DNA of 32,548 nucleotides from an uncultured Oscillospiraceae bacterium (lineage in GTDB: Bacteria > Bacillota > Clostridia > Oscillospirales > Acutalibacteraceae), in assembly GCA_949295415.1 (NCBI GenBank), contig CASFLA010000065.1:1-32548 (forward strand), given 5' to 3'. The position numbers were made by a program, and so were the translations under genes. The notes under the pieces are model-generated. The model ran no database searches, was not told where the DNA came from, and saw nothing but the letters and a program-made list of their open reading frames with translations. This document shows, in pieces, positions 22,643-31,378 of this stretch (position 1 is the first letter of the stretch; every line of letters starts with the position of its first letter).

Positions 22643-23610
22643 TTGCGCGCCTCCTTCCAGCCAAACGGCTTGGGAAGAGTTATCTTATTGATATAGAACA
22701 CAAAGAGGTTCATTATCAAAATAGCATAGGAAACGCCTTCGGGGAGATTGCCGAACTTACGGATAAGGGAGGTTATGATACCGCAACCGATACCGTAAAT
22801 CAGCTGACCCTTCCAACCGGTAGGACTTGTGACATAATCGGTAGCCATAAAGAATGCACCAAGCATAAGGCCGCCCGAAAGAATCATATAAAGCGGGTCT
22901 TGTCCAAATATCCAGGACATCAAAGCCACAGTTCCAATATAAGAAACAGGAATAACGGGGGTTATAACTCTTCTTGCAAAAAGGTAAAGACCGCCAATGA
23001 TAATAAATAATGCCGCGGTTTCACCGATACAGCCTGCAGTCTGTCCCAAGAACAACTGAGTATAACTATAATAATCGCCTGCAAGCGCAGTTTGCGACAA
23101 AGGGGTTGCACCTGTGATAATGTCAATGGTTTCACCGGGGGTTGTTGCACCTGAAACAATCTGGCTGACACTGCCTAAAGGAGCAGTCCAGGTGCTCATT
23201 GCAGCGGGGAACGAAACAAGAAGAACAATTCTTGCAGTTATGGCGGGGTTGGCAAAGTTATGACCCAAGCCGCCAAACATCTGCTTAACAACAACTATAG
23301 CAACAATACTGCCTATTGCTACCATCCAAAGCGGCAATGAAGGCGGAACATTGAGTGCTATCAAAAGACCTGTTACCGCTGCCGAAAGGTCTCCTATTGA
23401 AACAGGCTTTTTCATAACCTTACAGCAAACAAACTCAGCAATAACTGCCGAAACAACTGCAACCGCAATAACAAGCAGAACTCTCCAACCAAAGAGAATG
23501 CAGCCTGCAACCGAGGCAGGTAAAAGGGCGATTAACACATCGGCCATAATGCCTCTTGTTGAATCCGCATGGTTTATATGCGGAGAAGAAACAACTGATA
23601 ATCTTTCCAT
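22639..23610 (-). CDS. rnfD: Rnf complex subunit D (membrane, covalent FMN)
   Basis: A 323-residue polytopic protein. Recognisable parts are VSSPHINHADSTRGIMADVL, LIALNVPPSLPLW, FGGLGHNFANPAITARIVLL and the flavin-attachment segment IIDITGATPLS-like (IDIITGATPLSQ), with the Thr of TGAT as the likely site. The C-terminal MATDYVTSPTGWKGQLIYG matches too. Together with RnfG and B it forms the electron path through the membrane. It starts 5 bp after rnfC. Confidence 0.95.
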   Translation of the reverse strand: MERLSVVSSPHINHADSTRGIMADVLIALLPASVAGCILFGWRVLLVIAVAVVSAVIAEFVCCKVMKKPVSIGDLSAAVTGLLIALNVPPSLPLWMVAIGSIVAIVVVKQMFGGLGHNFANPAITARIVLLVSFPAAMSTWTAPLGSVSQIVSGATTPGETIDIITGATPLSQTALAGDYYSYTQLFLGQTAGCIGETAALFIIIGGLYLFARRVITPVIPVSYIGTVALMSWIFGQDPLYMILSGGLMLGAFFMATDYVTSPTGWKGQLIYGIGCGIITSLIRKFGNLPEGVSYAILIMNLFVFYINKITLPKPFGWKEARK

Positions 23611-23615
23611 TGCCC

Positions 23616-24950
23616 TTACCTCGCTGCCCTTAATTTTGTTTTAGCAAGACGAACCGCCTGCGTTACATTTCGTTTTGACGGACAAGCATATGAACAGCAT
23701 CCGCACTCCATACAGTAATCTGTATTAAGGGCCTTTAGCCTGTCAATATCGCCAATATTCTGCGCATGCTCAATCTCGAACGGACGAAGCCTCATCGGGC
23801 AAACAGCTGCACATCTGCCGCATCTTATGCAGTTATGCTCATCGGGCTTGAAAGCACCCTTGCGGCCAAACGCCAGAATACCGTTATTCTGCTTTAATAT
23901 CGGCATATCGGTATTAAGAACTGCCGTTCCCATCATAGGACCGCCGTAAAGAATTTTTCTCGGATGAGTTTTAAGGCCACAGAACTCAAGCAAATCTTTA
24001 ATTGGAGTTCCTATAGGAACAATAACATTTTTAGGCTCTTTAATAGCATTGCCGTCAACCGTCACCTTTTTATTCACCAGCGGCATACCGGTTTTGATAA
24101 ATGTATTAAGAGCAGAAACGCTGGTTACATTCATAACAACGCATCCAACATCAATGGGAAGCTTGCCCATCGGCACTTCCCTGCCTGTTGCAGAATAGAT
24201 AATAACCTTTTCTGCGCCCTGCGGATACTTTGATTTTAAGGTCATAAGTTTAATCTTGTTGCCAACATCGCGGCTATCGGCGGCCATCTCATAAAGAGCT
24301 TTTATAGCCTTAGGTTTATTATCCTCAACTGCGATTATAACCTGCTCAAAACCAAGAATTTCTTTAATAAGATAAATACCCTCTAAAATATTTTCGGAAT
24401 TTTCCATACACTCGCGATAATCGCAGGTAAGATACGGCTCGCACTCAGCAGCGTTGATAATAAGAGTATCGGGCTGCTTATCCGGCGAAAAGTTGAGTTT
24501 AACACCGGAGGGGAAGCCTGCACCACCAAGGCCAACAAGACCCGATGCTCTTGCCGCGGCAATAAGGTCTTCCTTACTGTTGACAAAAAAAGGCTTAAGC
24601 TCAGGGTCAGGAGTCATAAGACCGTCAGAAACTATTTCAACAGTCTGACACTCCTTGCCCGAAGGAAGCATTATGTTGCCGATTGCCGAAACAGTTCCCG
24701 AAACACTGGAATGAATCGGAGCGCTCACAAACTGCTCACTATCACCAATTTTCGTTCCGACATAAACGGTATCACCCTTTTTAACCAACGGCTGACAGGG
24801 CGCGCCGATATGCTGAAGCATCGGAATTACTACCTTTTCGGGCGGTGGCAAGGGAACTGAAGGATTTTCTGCGGTTCTTTTCTTATGCGGAAGCATTACT
24901 CCTCCGCCAATTTTTTTAACCGCCTTTAAAATAGGCTCACTATATTGCAT
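23616..24950 (-). CDS. rnfC: Rnf complex subunit C (NADH-side, FMN and two [4Fe-4S])
   Basis: A 444-residue soluble subunit. The N-terminal barrel-like part contains VVIPMLQHIGAPCQPLVKKG. The nucleotide site is GLVGLGGAGFPSGVKL, followed by INAAECEPYLTCDYREC. Two cluster motifs, CIRCGRCAAVCP and CMECGCCSYACP, lie near residues 375-425. It is where NAD+ is reduced. It is the first gene of rnfCDGEAB, with the strong site AGGAGG 6 nt before the ATG. The C-terminal extension seen in some proteobacterial RnfC is absent, as normal for Clostridia. Confidence 0.96.
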   Translation of the reverse strand: MQYSEPILKAVKKIGGGVMLPHKKRTAENPSVPLPPPEKVVIPMLQHIGAPCQPLVKKGDTVYVGTKIGDSEQFVSAPIHSSVSGTVSAIGNIMLPSGKECQTVEIVSDGLMTPDPELKPFFVNSKEDLIAAARASGLVGLGGAGFPSGVKLNFSPDKQPDTLIINAAECEPYLTCDYRECMENSENILEGIYLIKEILGFEQVIIAVEDNKPKAIKALYEMAADSRDVGNKIKLMTLKSKYPQGAEKVIIYSATGREVPMGKLPIDVGCVVMNVTSVSALNTFIKTGMPLVNKKVTVDGNAIKEPKNVIVPIGTPIKDLLEFCGLKTHPRKILYGGPMMGTAVLNTDMPILKQNNGILAFGRKGAFKPDEHNCIRCGRCAAVCPMRLRPFEIEHAQNIGDIDRLKALNTDYCMECGCCSYACPSKRNVTQAVRLAKTKLRAAR

Positions 24951-25061
24951 CTTTTTCCTCCTATAATGGAATAAGAAATACTACCACAATTACTATATTA
25001 TGTTATCATATTATAGTTAAAAATACAACAGATTTTGCTAATAGTTTTGCCAAAATTTATC

Positions 25062-25103
25062 AAAAAAATCCTGCTTTGCCGATTCGAAATCCGCGAAGCA
25101 GGA
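25062..25103 (-). terminator. intrinsic terminator after the 25225-25866 gene
   Basis: TCCTGCTT (25069-25076) and AAGCAGGA (25096-25103) pair on the minus strand, followed by seven U. The loop is long (19 nt) but has further possible pairs. The GGAYTTTTTTGATAAAT tail here is a near copy of 25203-25219. Confidence 0.7.
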
Positions 25104-25224
25104 GCATAGTTAAATCTTTATCAAAAGCGCGCTTTTTATTTGACAAAATCTGACACAAAATTAACAATTTACTCTCTTTTACCCAAAATTTTGTCAGCCA
25201 TCATTTATCAAAAAAGTCCATATC

Positions 25225-25866
25225 TTAATACTCATTGAGCCCAAGACGGTTTAAAAGCACCTGAACAGCTTCAGGCGAGCTTGCAAATTCGGTTGCAGGA
25301 TAGCCTAAAAAATCTTTAACCTCACTTCTTTTAAAGCTATGGATTTTATCAATTGAAGGATACTCCCAAGCCACCTCATCAACCTTTGATGCCAACGTTA
25401 AAACAGCACAGGAGTATTTAACCATAGTATTTTCAAACCAGTCCGCTCTGCTCTTGTGCGGAGCAAATTTGAACTTTAAGGTTACTTTACCGCTCGAACA
25501 TAATATTTCACATTCGCCCGCATTTTCAACCAACCCAAGCTCGTCTAAAATTTTAGTGACTGCAATATTATCAACTTCAGCATCGGTTTTTAAATCAAAA
25601 AGATTTTTAGCTTCAGCATCGGCCTTGGTTTGTTCAACAGCCTCATAAAGAGTCGGTATCTCGGCGCGCTTTTGGTCCGCTTTTATGGTGGTTATTATCT
25701 TAACCGCCATATACGGAATAACCGCAAAAACAAGCACTAAAACCAGGACAATTATGCCAACTTTTTTAAGCACCGTTTTGCTCTTTTTATCGGTTTTTCT
25801 TTGAGCTTTAGGGTCAGAAAATATGGTTGAATTTTGAGTTTCATTTCCGTTATCTTTTTTGCTCAT
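25225..25866 (-). CDS. membrane-anchored protein of unknown function
   Basis: About 213 residues. A hydrophilic, Lys-rich N terminus (residues 1-36) is followed by a membrane helix (about 37-58) and an extracytoplasmic domain of roughly 150 residues. That domain contains GECEILCSSGKVTLKFKFAP, VKYSCAVLTLASKVDEVAWE and KRSEVKDFLGYPATEFASSP. The pattern of a strand pair, a helix and a 'DEV' strand recalls DUF4825-like proteins, but only faintly, and I do not claim it. The start is the ATG at 25866, with AGAGGT upstream; an earlier in-frame ATG at 25899 lacks a site. It is monocistronic with its own terminator. Confidence 0.7.
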   Translation of the reverse strand: MSKKDNGNETQNSTIFSDPKAQRKTDKKSKTVLKKVGIIVLVLVLVFAVIPYMAVKIITTIKADQKRAEIPTLYEAVEQTKADAEAKNLFDLKTDAEVDNIAVTKILDELGLVENAGECEILCSSGKVTLKFKFAPHKSRADWFENTMVKYSCAVLTLASKVDEVAWEYPSIDKIHSFKRSEVKDFLGYPATEFASSPEAVQVLLNRLGLNEY

Positions 25867-25987
25867 TTTAAGACCTCTTATATTATTATTACAACCCAAT
25901 TATAGTTTTAAAGCTTATAAAAGTCAACAAGAGAAAAAGCCATAACTCAAAAGATTCTTATCCTCTCATTTTCGGATCTTTTTCTGC

Positions 25988-26016
25988 TTTACAAATGACC
26001 TTTTCTATGCTATAAT
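25988..26016 (+). promoter_or_regulatory. promoter of the ACT/PFL operon
   Basis: TTTACA (25988-25993) and TATAAT (26011-26016) are 17 nt apart with TGC before the -10, 56 bp upstream of the ACT gene start. Confidence 0.8.
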
Positions 26017-26071
26017 TCCAACTATATTATGTATTGTAAGCAAACGAACTTTATAAAGGAAGTGTTTTTTG

Positions 26072-26341
26072 ATGAAGGCAGTTATTACCGTTGTTGGAAA
26101 GGATGCCGTTGGCATTCTTGCAAAGATTTCAACCGAATGCGCAAAATTCAATGTTAACATTCTTGATGTTAGTCAGTCTATTATGCAGGAAATGTTCTGT
26201 ATGATAATGATTGGTGATGTTGATAATTTGAGCGTTAAATTCGGCGAGTTCAGAGATAATATGGTAGCCTTTGGTGAAAGTATAAATATGTCTGTAAGCG
26301 TTATGCACGAGGATATTTTTAACTCGATGCACCGCATATAA
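26072..26341 (+). CDS. ACT domain protein (UPF0237 family)
   Basis: An 89-residue protein that is a single ACT domain: MKAVITVVGKDAVGILAKIS, then NVNILDVSQSIMQEMFCMIMIGD. ACT domains bind amino acids and regulate enzymes. The ATG at 26072 has AAAGGAAGTG upstream; the TTG just before it is not needed. It is followed after 28 bp by the PFL-family gene, a pairing conserved in many Firmicutes and archaea. The likely role is to sense a ligand for its partner, but neither the ligand nor the partner reaction is known. Confidence 0.9.
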   Translation: MKAVITVVGKDAVGILAKISTECAKFNVNILDVSQSIMQEMFCMIMIGDVDNLSVKFGEFRDNMVAFGESINMSVSVMHEDIFNSMHRI

Positions 26342-26369
26342 GCTTAGAACGACCTAAGGAGTTTTTTAA

Positions 26370-27728
26370 ATGCTTGAAACAAGAGATATTCTTGAAACAA
26401 TAGAAATGATACGCAATGAAAACCTTGATATCAGAACCGTTACCATGGGTATTTCATTGCTTGACTGTATTGATAGTGATATTGATGTTGCCTGTGAGAA
26501 GGTTTATGAAAAGATAACCCGTCTTGCTAAAAACCTTGTTCCTGTTTGCGATGATATTGAAAAGGAACTCGGTATTCCCATTATAAATAAGCGTATTTCG
26601 GTAACCCCGATTGCTATGATCGCCGCCGCTTGTCGTTCAAAAGATGTTGTTAAATTTGCAATAACCTTAGAAAAAGCAGCAAGAGCGGTTGGTGTTAACT
26701 TTATCGGCGGATACTCGGCGCTTGTTCAAAAAGGCTTCACAAGCGGCGACAGAGAGCTGATTGAAAGCATCCCTGAGGCGCTCAGTATAACCGACCATAT
26801 CTGCTCATCAGTAAATATCGGTTCAACCAAAGCAGGTCTTAATATGGACGCCATTGCTCTTATGGGACACACTATTAAAAAGACTGCCGAGTTAACTCAG
26901 GACAGGCAATGCATTGGCGCAGCAAAGCTGGTTGTTTTCTGCAATGCACCTGATGATAATCCCTTTATGGCAGGCGCTTTTCATGGTGTCGGCGAGCCCG
27001 ATTGCGAGATAAATGTCGGCGTTTCAGGTCCCGGTGTTGTCAGAGCGGCGCTTAGCGCATCTAAAGACCTTGACCTTTCAGGTGTTGCCGATTTAATAAA
27101 GCGCACCGCATTCAAAATAACCCGTATGGGTCAGTTAGTTGCTTTAAAGGCTTCTGAGCGATTGGGAGTTCCGTTTGGAATTGTTGACCTATCCTTAGCC
27201 CCTACCCCCGCGGTTGGAGACTCTGTTGCTAATATTTTAGAGGAAATCGGTCTTGAGCAATGCGGCGCCTGCGGAACAACTGCTTGCCTTGCAATGCTTA
27301 ACGATGCCGTTAAAAAAGGCGGCGTTATGGCATCCAGCCACGTTGGCGGATTATCGGGCGCATTTATTCCCGTTACTGAGGATGCCGGTATGATAGCTGC
27401 TGCAAGAAGCGGCGCTTTAACCCTTGAAAAGCTTGAGGCTATGACTGCCGTTTGCTCGGTTGGCCTTGATATGATAAACATTCCGGGCGATACTCCCGAT
27501 GAGGTTATTTCGGCCATTATTGCCGATGAAGCCGCTATCGGTATGGTTAACTGCAAAACCACTGCTGTCAGAGTTATTCCGGCTATCGGCAAAACCGTTG
27601 GTGAGGAGTTATCCTTCGGCGGTCTTTTGGGTTCCGGCCCCATTATGCCGGTTAACACCTATTCTCCCTTAAAGTTTATTTCCCGCGGTGGAAGAATCCC
27701 TGCACCTATGCATAGTCTTAAAAACTAA
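26370..27728 (+). CDS. PFL family protein (UPF0210/DUF711)
   Basis: A 452-residue protein, usual length. It contains [79 protein letters not shown] and the C-terminal [17 protein letters not shown]. The name refers to a fold related to pyruvate formate-lyase, but no reaction is established. The Cys in [11 protein letters not shown] is well placed for a PFL-like active site, which is inference. It is second in the two-gene operon, with AAGGAG before the start. Only a weak hairpin (27733-27749) follows. Confidence 0.92.
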   Translation: MLETRDILETIEMIRNENLDIRTVTMGISLLDCIDSDIDVACEKVYEKITRLAKNLVPVCDDIEKELGIPIINKRISVTPIAMIAAACRSKDVVKFAITLEKAARAVGVNFIGGYSALVQKGFTSGDRELIESIPEALSITDHICSSVNIGSTKAGLNMDAIALMGHTIKKTAELTQDRQCIGAAKLVVFCNAPDDNPFMAGAFHGVGEPDCEINVGVSGPGVVRAALSASKDLDLSGVADLIKRTAFKITRMGQLVALKASERLGVPFGIVDLSLAPTPAVGDSVANILEEIGLEQCGACGTTACLAMLNDAVKKGGVMASSHVGGLSGAFIPVTEDAGMIAAARSGALTLEKLEAMTAVCSVGLDMINIPGDTPDEVISAIIADEAAIGMVNCKTTAVRVIPAIGKTVGEELSFGGLLGSGPIMPVNTYSPLKFISRGGRIPAPMHSLKN

Positions 27729-27822
27729 CTTAATTTTATTAAGTAAAATCTTCAAGATATGCGGTTAATCCATAATATTGCAAATAATTTTCAAAAGAAA
27801 ATAAGATTATTTACTTTATTTA

Positions 27823-27851
27823 TTGACAAATAGGCGATTTTTTCATAAAAT
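27823..27851 (+). promoter_or_regulatory. consensus promoter of the citrate synthase gene
   Basis: TTGACA (27823-27828) and TAAAAT (27846-27851) are 17 nt apart. Transcription should start near 27858, directly before a 12-bp dyad. Confidence 0.8.
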
Positions 27852-27862
27852 CATAAAACACA

Positions 27863-27894
27863 CAGTGTGATAGAAATCAAAATCTATCACACTG
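27863..27894 (+). promoter_or_regulatory. 12-bp perfect dyad at the 5' end of citrate synthase mRNA
   Basis: CAGTGTGATAGA (27863-27874) and TCTATCACACTG (27883-27894) flank an 8-nt A-rich loop. A T-rich stretch follows (27896-27909). As RNA it is a stable hairpin with a terminator-like tail; as DNA it could be an operator just after the promoter. Confidence 0.6.
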
Positions 27895-27925
27895 ATATTT
27901 TTTCATTTTAGAGAAAGGATTCATT

Positions 27926-29335
27926 ATGGAAGACCAAGTTAAGATACCCCAACAATACTTCCAAGAGCTTTGCGCTGATTATAAAGAACATAATAAAATC
28001 GATCCTCAGCTCTTTGACAACTATAATATTAAGCGCGGCCTTCGTAATGCAGATGGAACCGGTGTTCTTGCCGGTGTTACTCAGATTTGTAATGTTCATG
28101 GCTACTTGCTCAACGAGGGCGAAAGAATGCCCATTGAGGGCGAGCTTACCTATAGAGGATATTCTGTAAATGACCTTGTTAATAATTGCAAAAAGGAAAA
28201 TCGTTTTGGTTTTGAGGAAACCGCTTACCTTTTAATGATGGGTAAGTTGCCCACAAAATCAGAGCTCGCCGAGTTCAACACAGTTCTTGGCTCGATGCGT
28301 CAGTTGCCCGATTATTTTGCTGAGGATATGATTCTCCGCGTTCCGAGCAGCAATGTCATGAATAACTTGGCGCGTGCAGTTCTTGCGCTTTATTCTTATG
28401 ATGAGTCTGCAGAGGTTCATACAATGGAAAACAACCTCCGTCAGAGTCTTGAGCTGCTTGCTCGCTTCCCTATCATTGTTGCTTATGCTTATCAGGCTAA
28501 AAAGCATTTCTATGATAAGGAAAGCCTTTATATTCATTTCCCCAAGGCTGAGCTTTCAACTGCAGAGAATATTCTTCACATTATAAGACCTGACAGTAAC
28601 TACACCCCGGAGGAAGCGCATCTGCTTGATATTATGCTTATGCTTCACGCCGAACATGGCGGTGGTAACAACTCAACCTTTACAACACGAGTTTTAACCT
28701 CATCAGGAACCGATATTTATTCGGCTATTGCAGGTGCAGTCAGTTCGCTTAAAGGTCCTAAGCACGGTGGTGCTAATATAAAGGTTATCGAAATGATGAA
28801 CTATATCAAAACCAACGTTGAGGACTGGAGCAACGAGGAACAGATAAAGGATTATTTAAGGAAAATCATCAACAAGCAGGCGGGCGACCGCTCAGGTCTT
28901 ATCTACGGTATAGGCCATGCAATTTATACCTTGTCTGACCCGAGAGCAAAGCTTTTAAGAGAAAACGCTGAAGAGTTTGCAAAGCAAAAAGGCAGATACG
29001 AGGAGCTTCTGCTTATGGATCGAGTTGCAAAATTGGCTCCGGAAGTTTTCTATGAGGTTAAGGGGGAGAAAAAGGTTGTTTGCCCTAATGTTGACTTCTA
29101 TGCAGGCTTTATCTATTCAATGCTCGAGATTCCCGAGGAGCTTTATACCGCACTTTTTGCAATAGCAAGAATCAGCGGCTGGTGCGCTCATAGAGTTGAA
29201 GAAATAACAACAAGCGGCAGAATTATAAGACCGGCTTACAAGAGTGCAGTTCATCCGCTCGATTATGTTGCAATCGAAGATAGAATCGAGCCAAAGTCAA
29301 AGCACCTCCCAAAGGGCCTAAGCAATTTATTCTAA
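27926..29335 (+). CDS. gltA: citrate synthase (Si-type, citrate/2-methylcitrate synthase family)
   Basis: A 469-residue protein. The motifs are MPIEGELTYRGYSVNDLV, the active-site His in LHAEHGGGNNSTFTTRV, SLKGPKHGGANIKVIEM, the second His in IYGIGHAIYTLSDPRA, and VDFYAGFIYSMLEI with the catalytic Asp. It makes citrate from oxaloacetate and acetyl-CoA. It is the common citrate synthase fold, not the Re-type enzyme of some Clostridia. An N-terminal extension of about 60 residues before the core is shared with clostridial homologues. It is monocistronic with its own promoter, leader dyad and terminator. A methylcitrate role cannot be excluded. Confidence 0.93.
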   Translation: MEDQVKIPQQYFQELCADYKEHNKIDPQLFDNYNIKRGLRNADGTGVLAGVTQICNVHGYLLNEGERMPIEGELTYRGYSVNDLVNNCKKENRFGFEETAYLLMMGKLPTKSELAEFNTVLGSMRQLPDYFAEDMILRVPSSNVMNNLARAVLALYSYDESAEVHTMENNLRQSLELLARFPIIVAYAYQAKKHFYDKESLYIHFPKAELSTAENILHIIRPDSNYTPEEAHLLDIMLMLHAEHGGGNNSTFTTRVLTSSGTDIYSAIAGAVSSLKGPKHGGANIKVIEMMNYIKTNVEDWSNEEQIKDYLRKIINKQAGDRSGLIYGIGHAIYTLSDPRAKLLRENAEEFAKQKGRYEELLLMDRVAKLAPEVFYEVKGEKKVVCPNVDFYAGFIYSMLEIPEELYTALFAIARISGWCAHRVEEITTSGRIIRPAYKSAVHPLDYVAIEDRIEPKSKHLPKGLSNLF

Positions 29336-29343
29336 AATATGAA

Positions 29344-29378
29344 AAGCCTTAGCAGTTTCCTGCTAAGGCTTATTTTTT
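29344..29378 (+). terminator. intrinsic terminator of citrate synthase
   Basis: AAGCCTTAGCAG (29344-29355) and CTGCTAAGGCTT (29360-29371) form a 12-bp perfect stem with a TTTC loop, followed by a T-run. Confidence 0.9.
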
Positions 29379-29384
29379 TAAAAA

Positions 29385-29445
29385 AACAACCCCGTCCAAA
29401 CGCCCACATCCCATAGGGAAGTGGGCGAAACTTGGCGGGGTTGTT
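29385..29445 (-). terminator. 61-bp palindromic element, acts as terminator of the GH16 gene; relative of 2927-3236
   Basis: AACAACCCCG (29385-29394) pairs with CGGGGTTGTT (29436-29445), and inside CGCCCAC pairs with GTGGGCG (29401-29407, 29421-29427) around CCCATAGGG (29410-29418). On the minus strand it follows the GH16 stop by 15 nt and ends in a U-run, as a terminator should. The core CGCCCAC, CCCATAGGG and GGGCGAAA also occurs in the arms of the element at 2927-3236. Confidence 0.75.
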
Positions 29446-29460
29446 AAAATAAACAAATTA

Positions 29461-31245
29461 TTAGCGTTTCAATTGAGGATCCGGGTTGATGAAGAGGAGC
29501 TGGCCCTCTTTCTGATATACATAGCAGTAATCTATAATGTAAGAAGCGGTGTTTGCCCACTCCTCAGGGTCCTGAGTCGGCATACCCTGCTCAGAAGAAC
29601 CGGTTGAAAGAGAAATACGAATAAGCTGCGGCATACAGAATGCGTCAATATCACGCTCATCAGTCTGCATATCCTGCTCAGCATAAACCTTACCATCAAC
29701 AGTGAAGCGAACGGTTGCTTCATCCCACTCATAGCCAAAGGTATGGAAATCCATCCAGAAGCCACGACCGTCCTGTGAATAGTAACGATTGTTTACATGG
29801 AGGGACTTATAACCTAAAGACTTACCATAAGATGACGGCCAAGCGAATGTATTACCATAAACCCAGGTTCCTGCACCATAGCACTCATCAACGTCAACCT
29901 CAACATAAGCAATGTTGTTAGGACCAATATCAGACAGAGTCCAGGTTGAAGCCCAGAAGCCGTTGCCCTTAGGATGAATGTTACTTACTTCAAGTAAGCC
30001 ATATGTATAACGCATGGTTCCGTTGGTATAGAACATACCGCCGTAGTATGCTTCATCATCCTGCTCAGCAGTCATGTAAAGGACACCATCCTTAACACCG
30101 GAGTTAGGAGGATCTAAACGGTTACGCTTGCAAAGCTTACCGTCAACACCCATACGGCCGTAACCGGTTGTGTTCTCATAGTCAATAGTCCACTTAGTTG
30201 TATCAACTTCTGTTCCGTTGAACTCATCGTACCAAGTAGGCTTATAATAGATTTCGTTGCTGAAAGCAGCCTCGGTTGCTTTCCAAGAAAGAGTTGCAGT
30301 GTTAGCATCGGTTAAAGCAATCTTGTTATCGCCGATAAGCATATCTGTAAACTTGGTAACAGCCATTGCGGTTGCATAGGGGCTACCGCCGTTAAGGTAA
30401 ACTTTCTTGCCTTCGATTCTAATTTCATATTCATCCTCAACAGTAATTGCCTTAACGCCATCACGCATTGAGTTGCCAACGATAATCTCATACTCAGCTA
30501 CAGGAGTCTGAAGCTTTTCGGTTTGGTTTTCTTTAACATCAAAGTCATCAGTCTGGTTAAAGCGATAGCCGGTCTTTTCTTCAACAGTAGCAACTAATCT
30601 GTCAATCTCAATCTGAGTGAGATAAGCGCTATTGAAGTGAGGACGAACTATAGTATAACGGCAGAGCTTGGTGTTACCGTTAATGGAAGCATCAACAAAG
30701 TTGCCTTCCTTAGCGACGAGGTATTTAATACCGCCTTTAACGCCTTCAGCCTTAATATAGTTATCAACGAAATATGAAGCAGCCTCAGCAGTTGCCTCAT
30801 CGGTCATACCATAGACAACAATTTTATTATTTATTGTTGCGATAATATAGTCGCCGATACGGCCTGACTGTTCAATGAGATAATTCCTTGCAGTCTTGGT
30901 TTCCTCACGGTTTGTTTCACCGAGAAGAATCTCAGGGACATTTGCATCAGCAGGTGTTGAATCATCAGTATTTTTAGGGCTCTTTCCTACAATTGCCTTA
31001 ATGCTCTTGGAAATTGCAGAAGCGGCAGAAAGCATAATCTTTTGAGCGCCCTCCTGACGAATGATTCGGTAAACGCTTCCGCCTTCTGCAGTTGCGAACT
31101 GAACATCAGCAGTTGAGAAATTGGCATCTGTTACTCCGCTTTGGCTGGAATTGTCCTTATCTCCATTGCCCTTGCAAGCTGCAAAAACAGAAAGAGACAT
31201 GAGAACAACAAGCACTAAGCAAGCGATTCTTACAAACTTTTTCAT
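29461..31245 (-). CDS. glycoside hydrolase family 16 lipoprotein with two N-terminal accessory repeats
   Basis: A 594-residue protein. The signal peptide has lipobox VFAAC (Cys about residue 24). Two repeats follow, at about 45-160 and 195-300. Each has an 'EIxxGxxxR...YxIxxxxxKxxxxGxxxxATxxAxxxF' pattern: EILLGETNR...GMTDEATAEAASYF and YEIIVGNSMRD...GGSPYATAMAVTKF. They resemble the N-terminal accessory domains of alpha-glucuronidase-type enzymes. The catalytic GH16 domain (about 330-575) starts at YDEFNGTEVDTTKW and has the acid motif EVDVDE near residue 447, fitting ExDxxE. GH16 enzymes cut beta-1,3/1,4-glucans and related polymers. It is tethered outside the cell and is monocistronic. Confidence 0.88.
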   Translation of the reverse strand: MKKFVRIACLVLVVLMSLSVFAACKGNGDKDNSSQSGVTDANFSTADVQFATAEGGSVYRIIRQEGAQKIMLSAASAISKSIKAIVGKSPKNTDDSTPADANVPEILLGETNREETKTARNYLIEQSGRIGDYIIATINNKIVVYGMTDEATAEAASYFVDNYIKAEGVKGGIKYLVAKEGNFVDASINGNTKLCRYTIVRPHFNSAYLTQIEIDRLVATVEEKTGYRFNQTDDFDVKENQTEKLQTPVAEYEIIVGNSMRDGVKAITVEDEYEIRIEGKKVYLNGGSPYATAMAVTKFTDMLIGDNKIALTDANTATLSWKATEAAFSNEIYYKPTWYDEFNGTEVDTTKWTIDYENTTGYGRMGVDGKLCKRNRLDPPNSGVKDGVLYMTAEQDDEAYYGGMFYTNGTMRYTYGLLEVSNIHPKGNGFWASTWTLSDIGPNNIAYVEVDVDECYGAGTWVYGNTFAWPSSYGKSLGYKSLHVNNRYYSQDGRGFWMDFHTFGYEWDEATVRFTVDGKVYAEQDMQTDERDIDAFCMPQLIRISLSTGSSEQGMPTQDPEEWANTASYIIDYCYVYQKEGQLLFINPDPQLKR

Positions 31246-31277
31246 GATATCCTCCCATAGTATTGAGTCTAAAATGG

Positions 31278-31306
31278 ATTATAGCACAAATTTAAAAAAA
31301 GTGCAA
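31278..31306 (-). promoter_or_regulatory. promoter of the GH16 gene
   Basis: TTGCAC (31301-31306) and TATAAT (31278-31283) on the minus strand are 17 nt apart, with TGC before the -10. Confidence 0.8.
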
Positions 31307-31378
31307 CTTTTTATAGGATAATTCTCATTGTGAAAAACAACAAAAATCCTTTGGACATTTCATACAATATTCCTAATT

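Noticed and set aside
27131..27658. 175-codon minus-strand frame
   Set aside because: It is antisense to the PFL gene and Pro/Thr/Ser/Ile rich, a typical shadow of a codon-biased gene on the other strand.
27733..27749. ACTTAAT/ATTAAGT hairpin after the PFL gene as a terminator
   Set aside because: The stem is AT-only and no T-run follows.
27926..29335. Re-citrate synthase or homocitrate synthase
   Set aside because: The HGGGN and GHAIY motifs belong to the common Si-type citrate synthase fold, not to the HMGL-like family.
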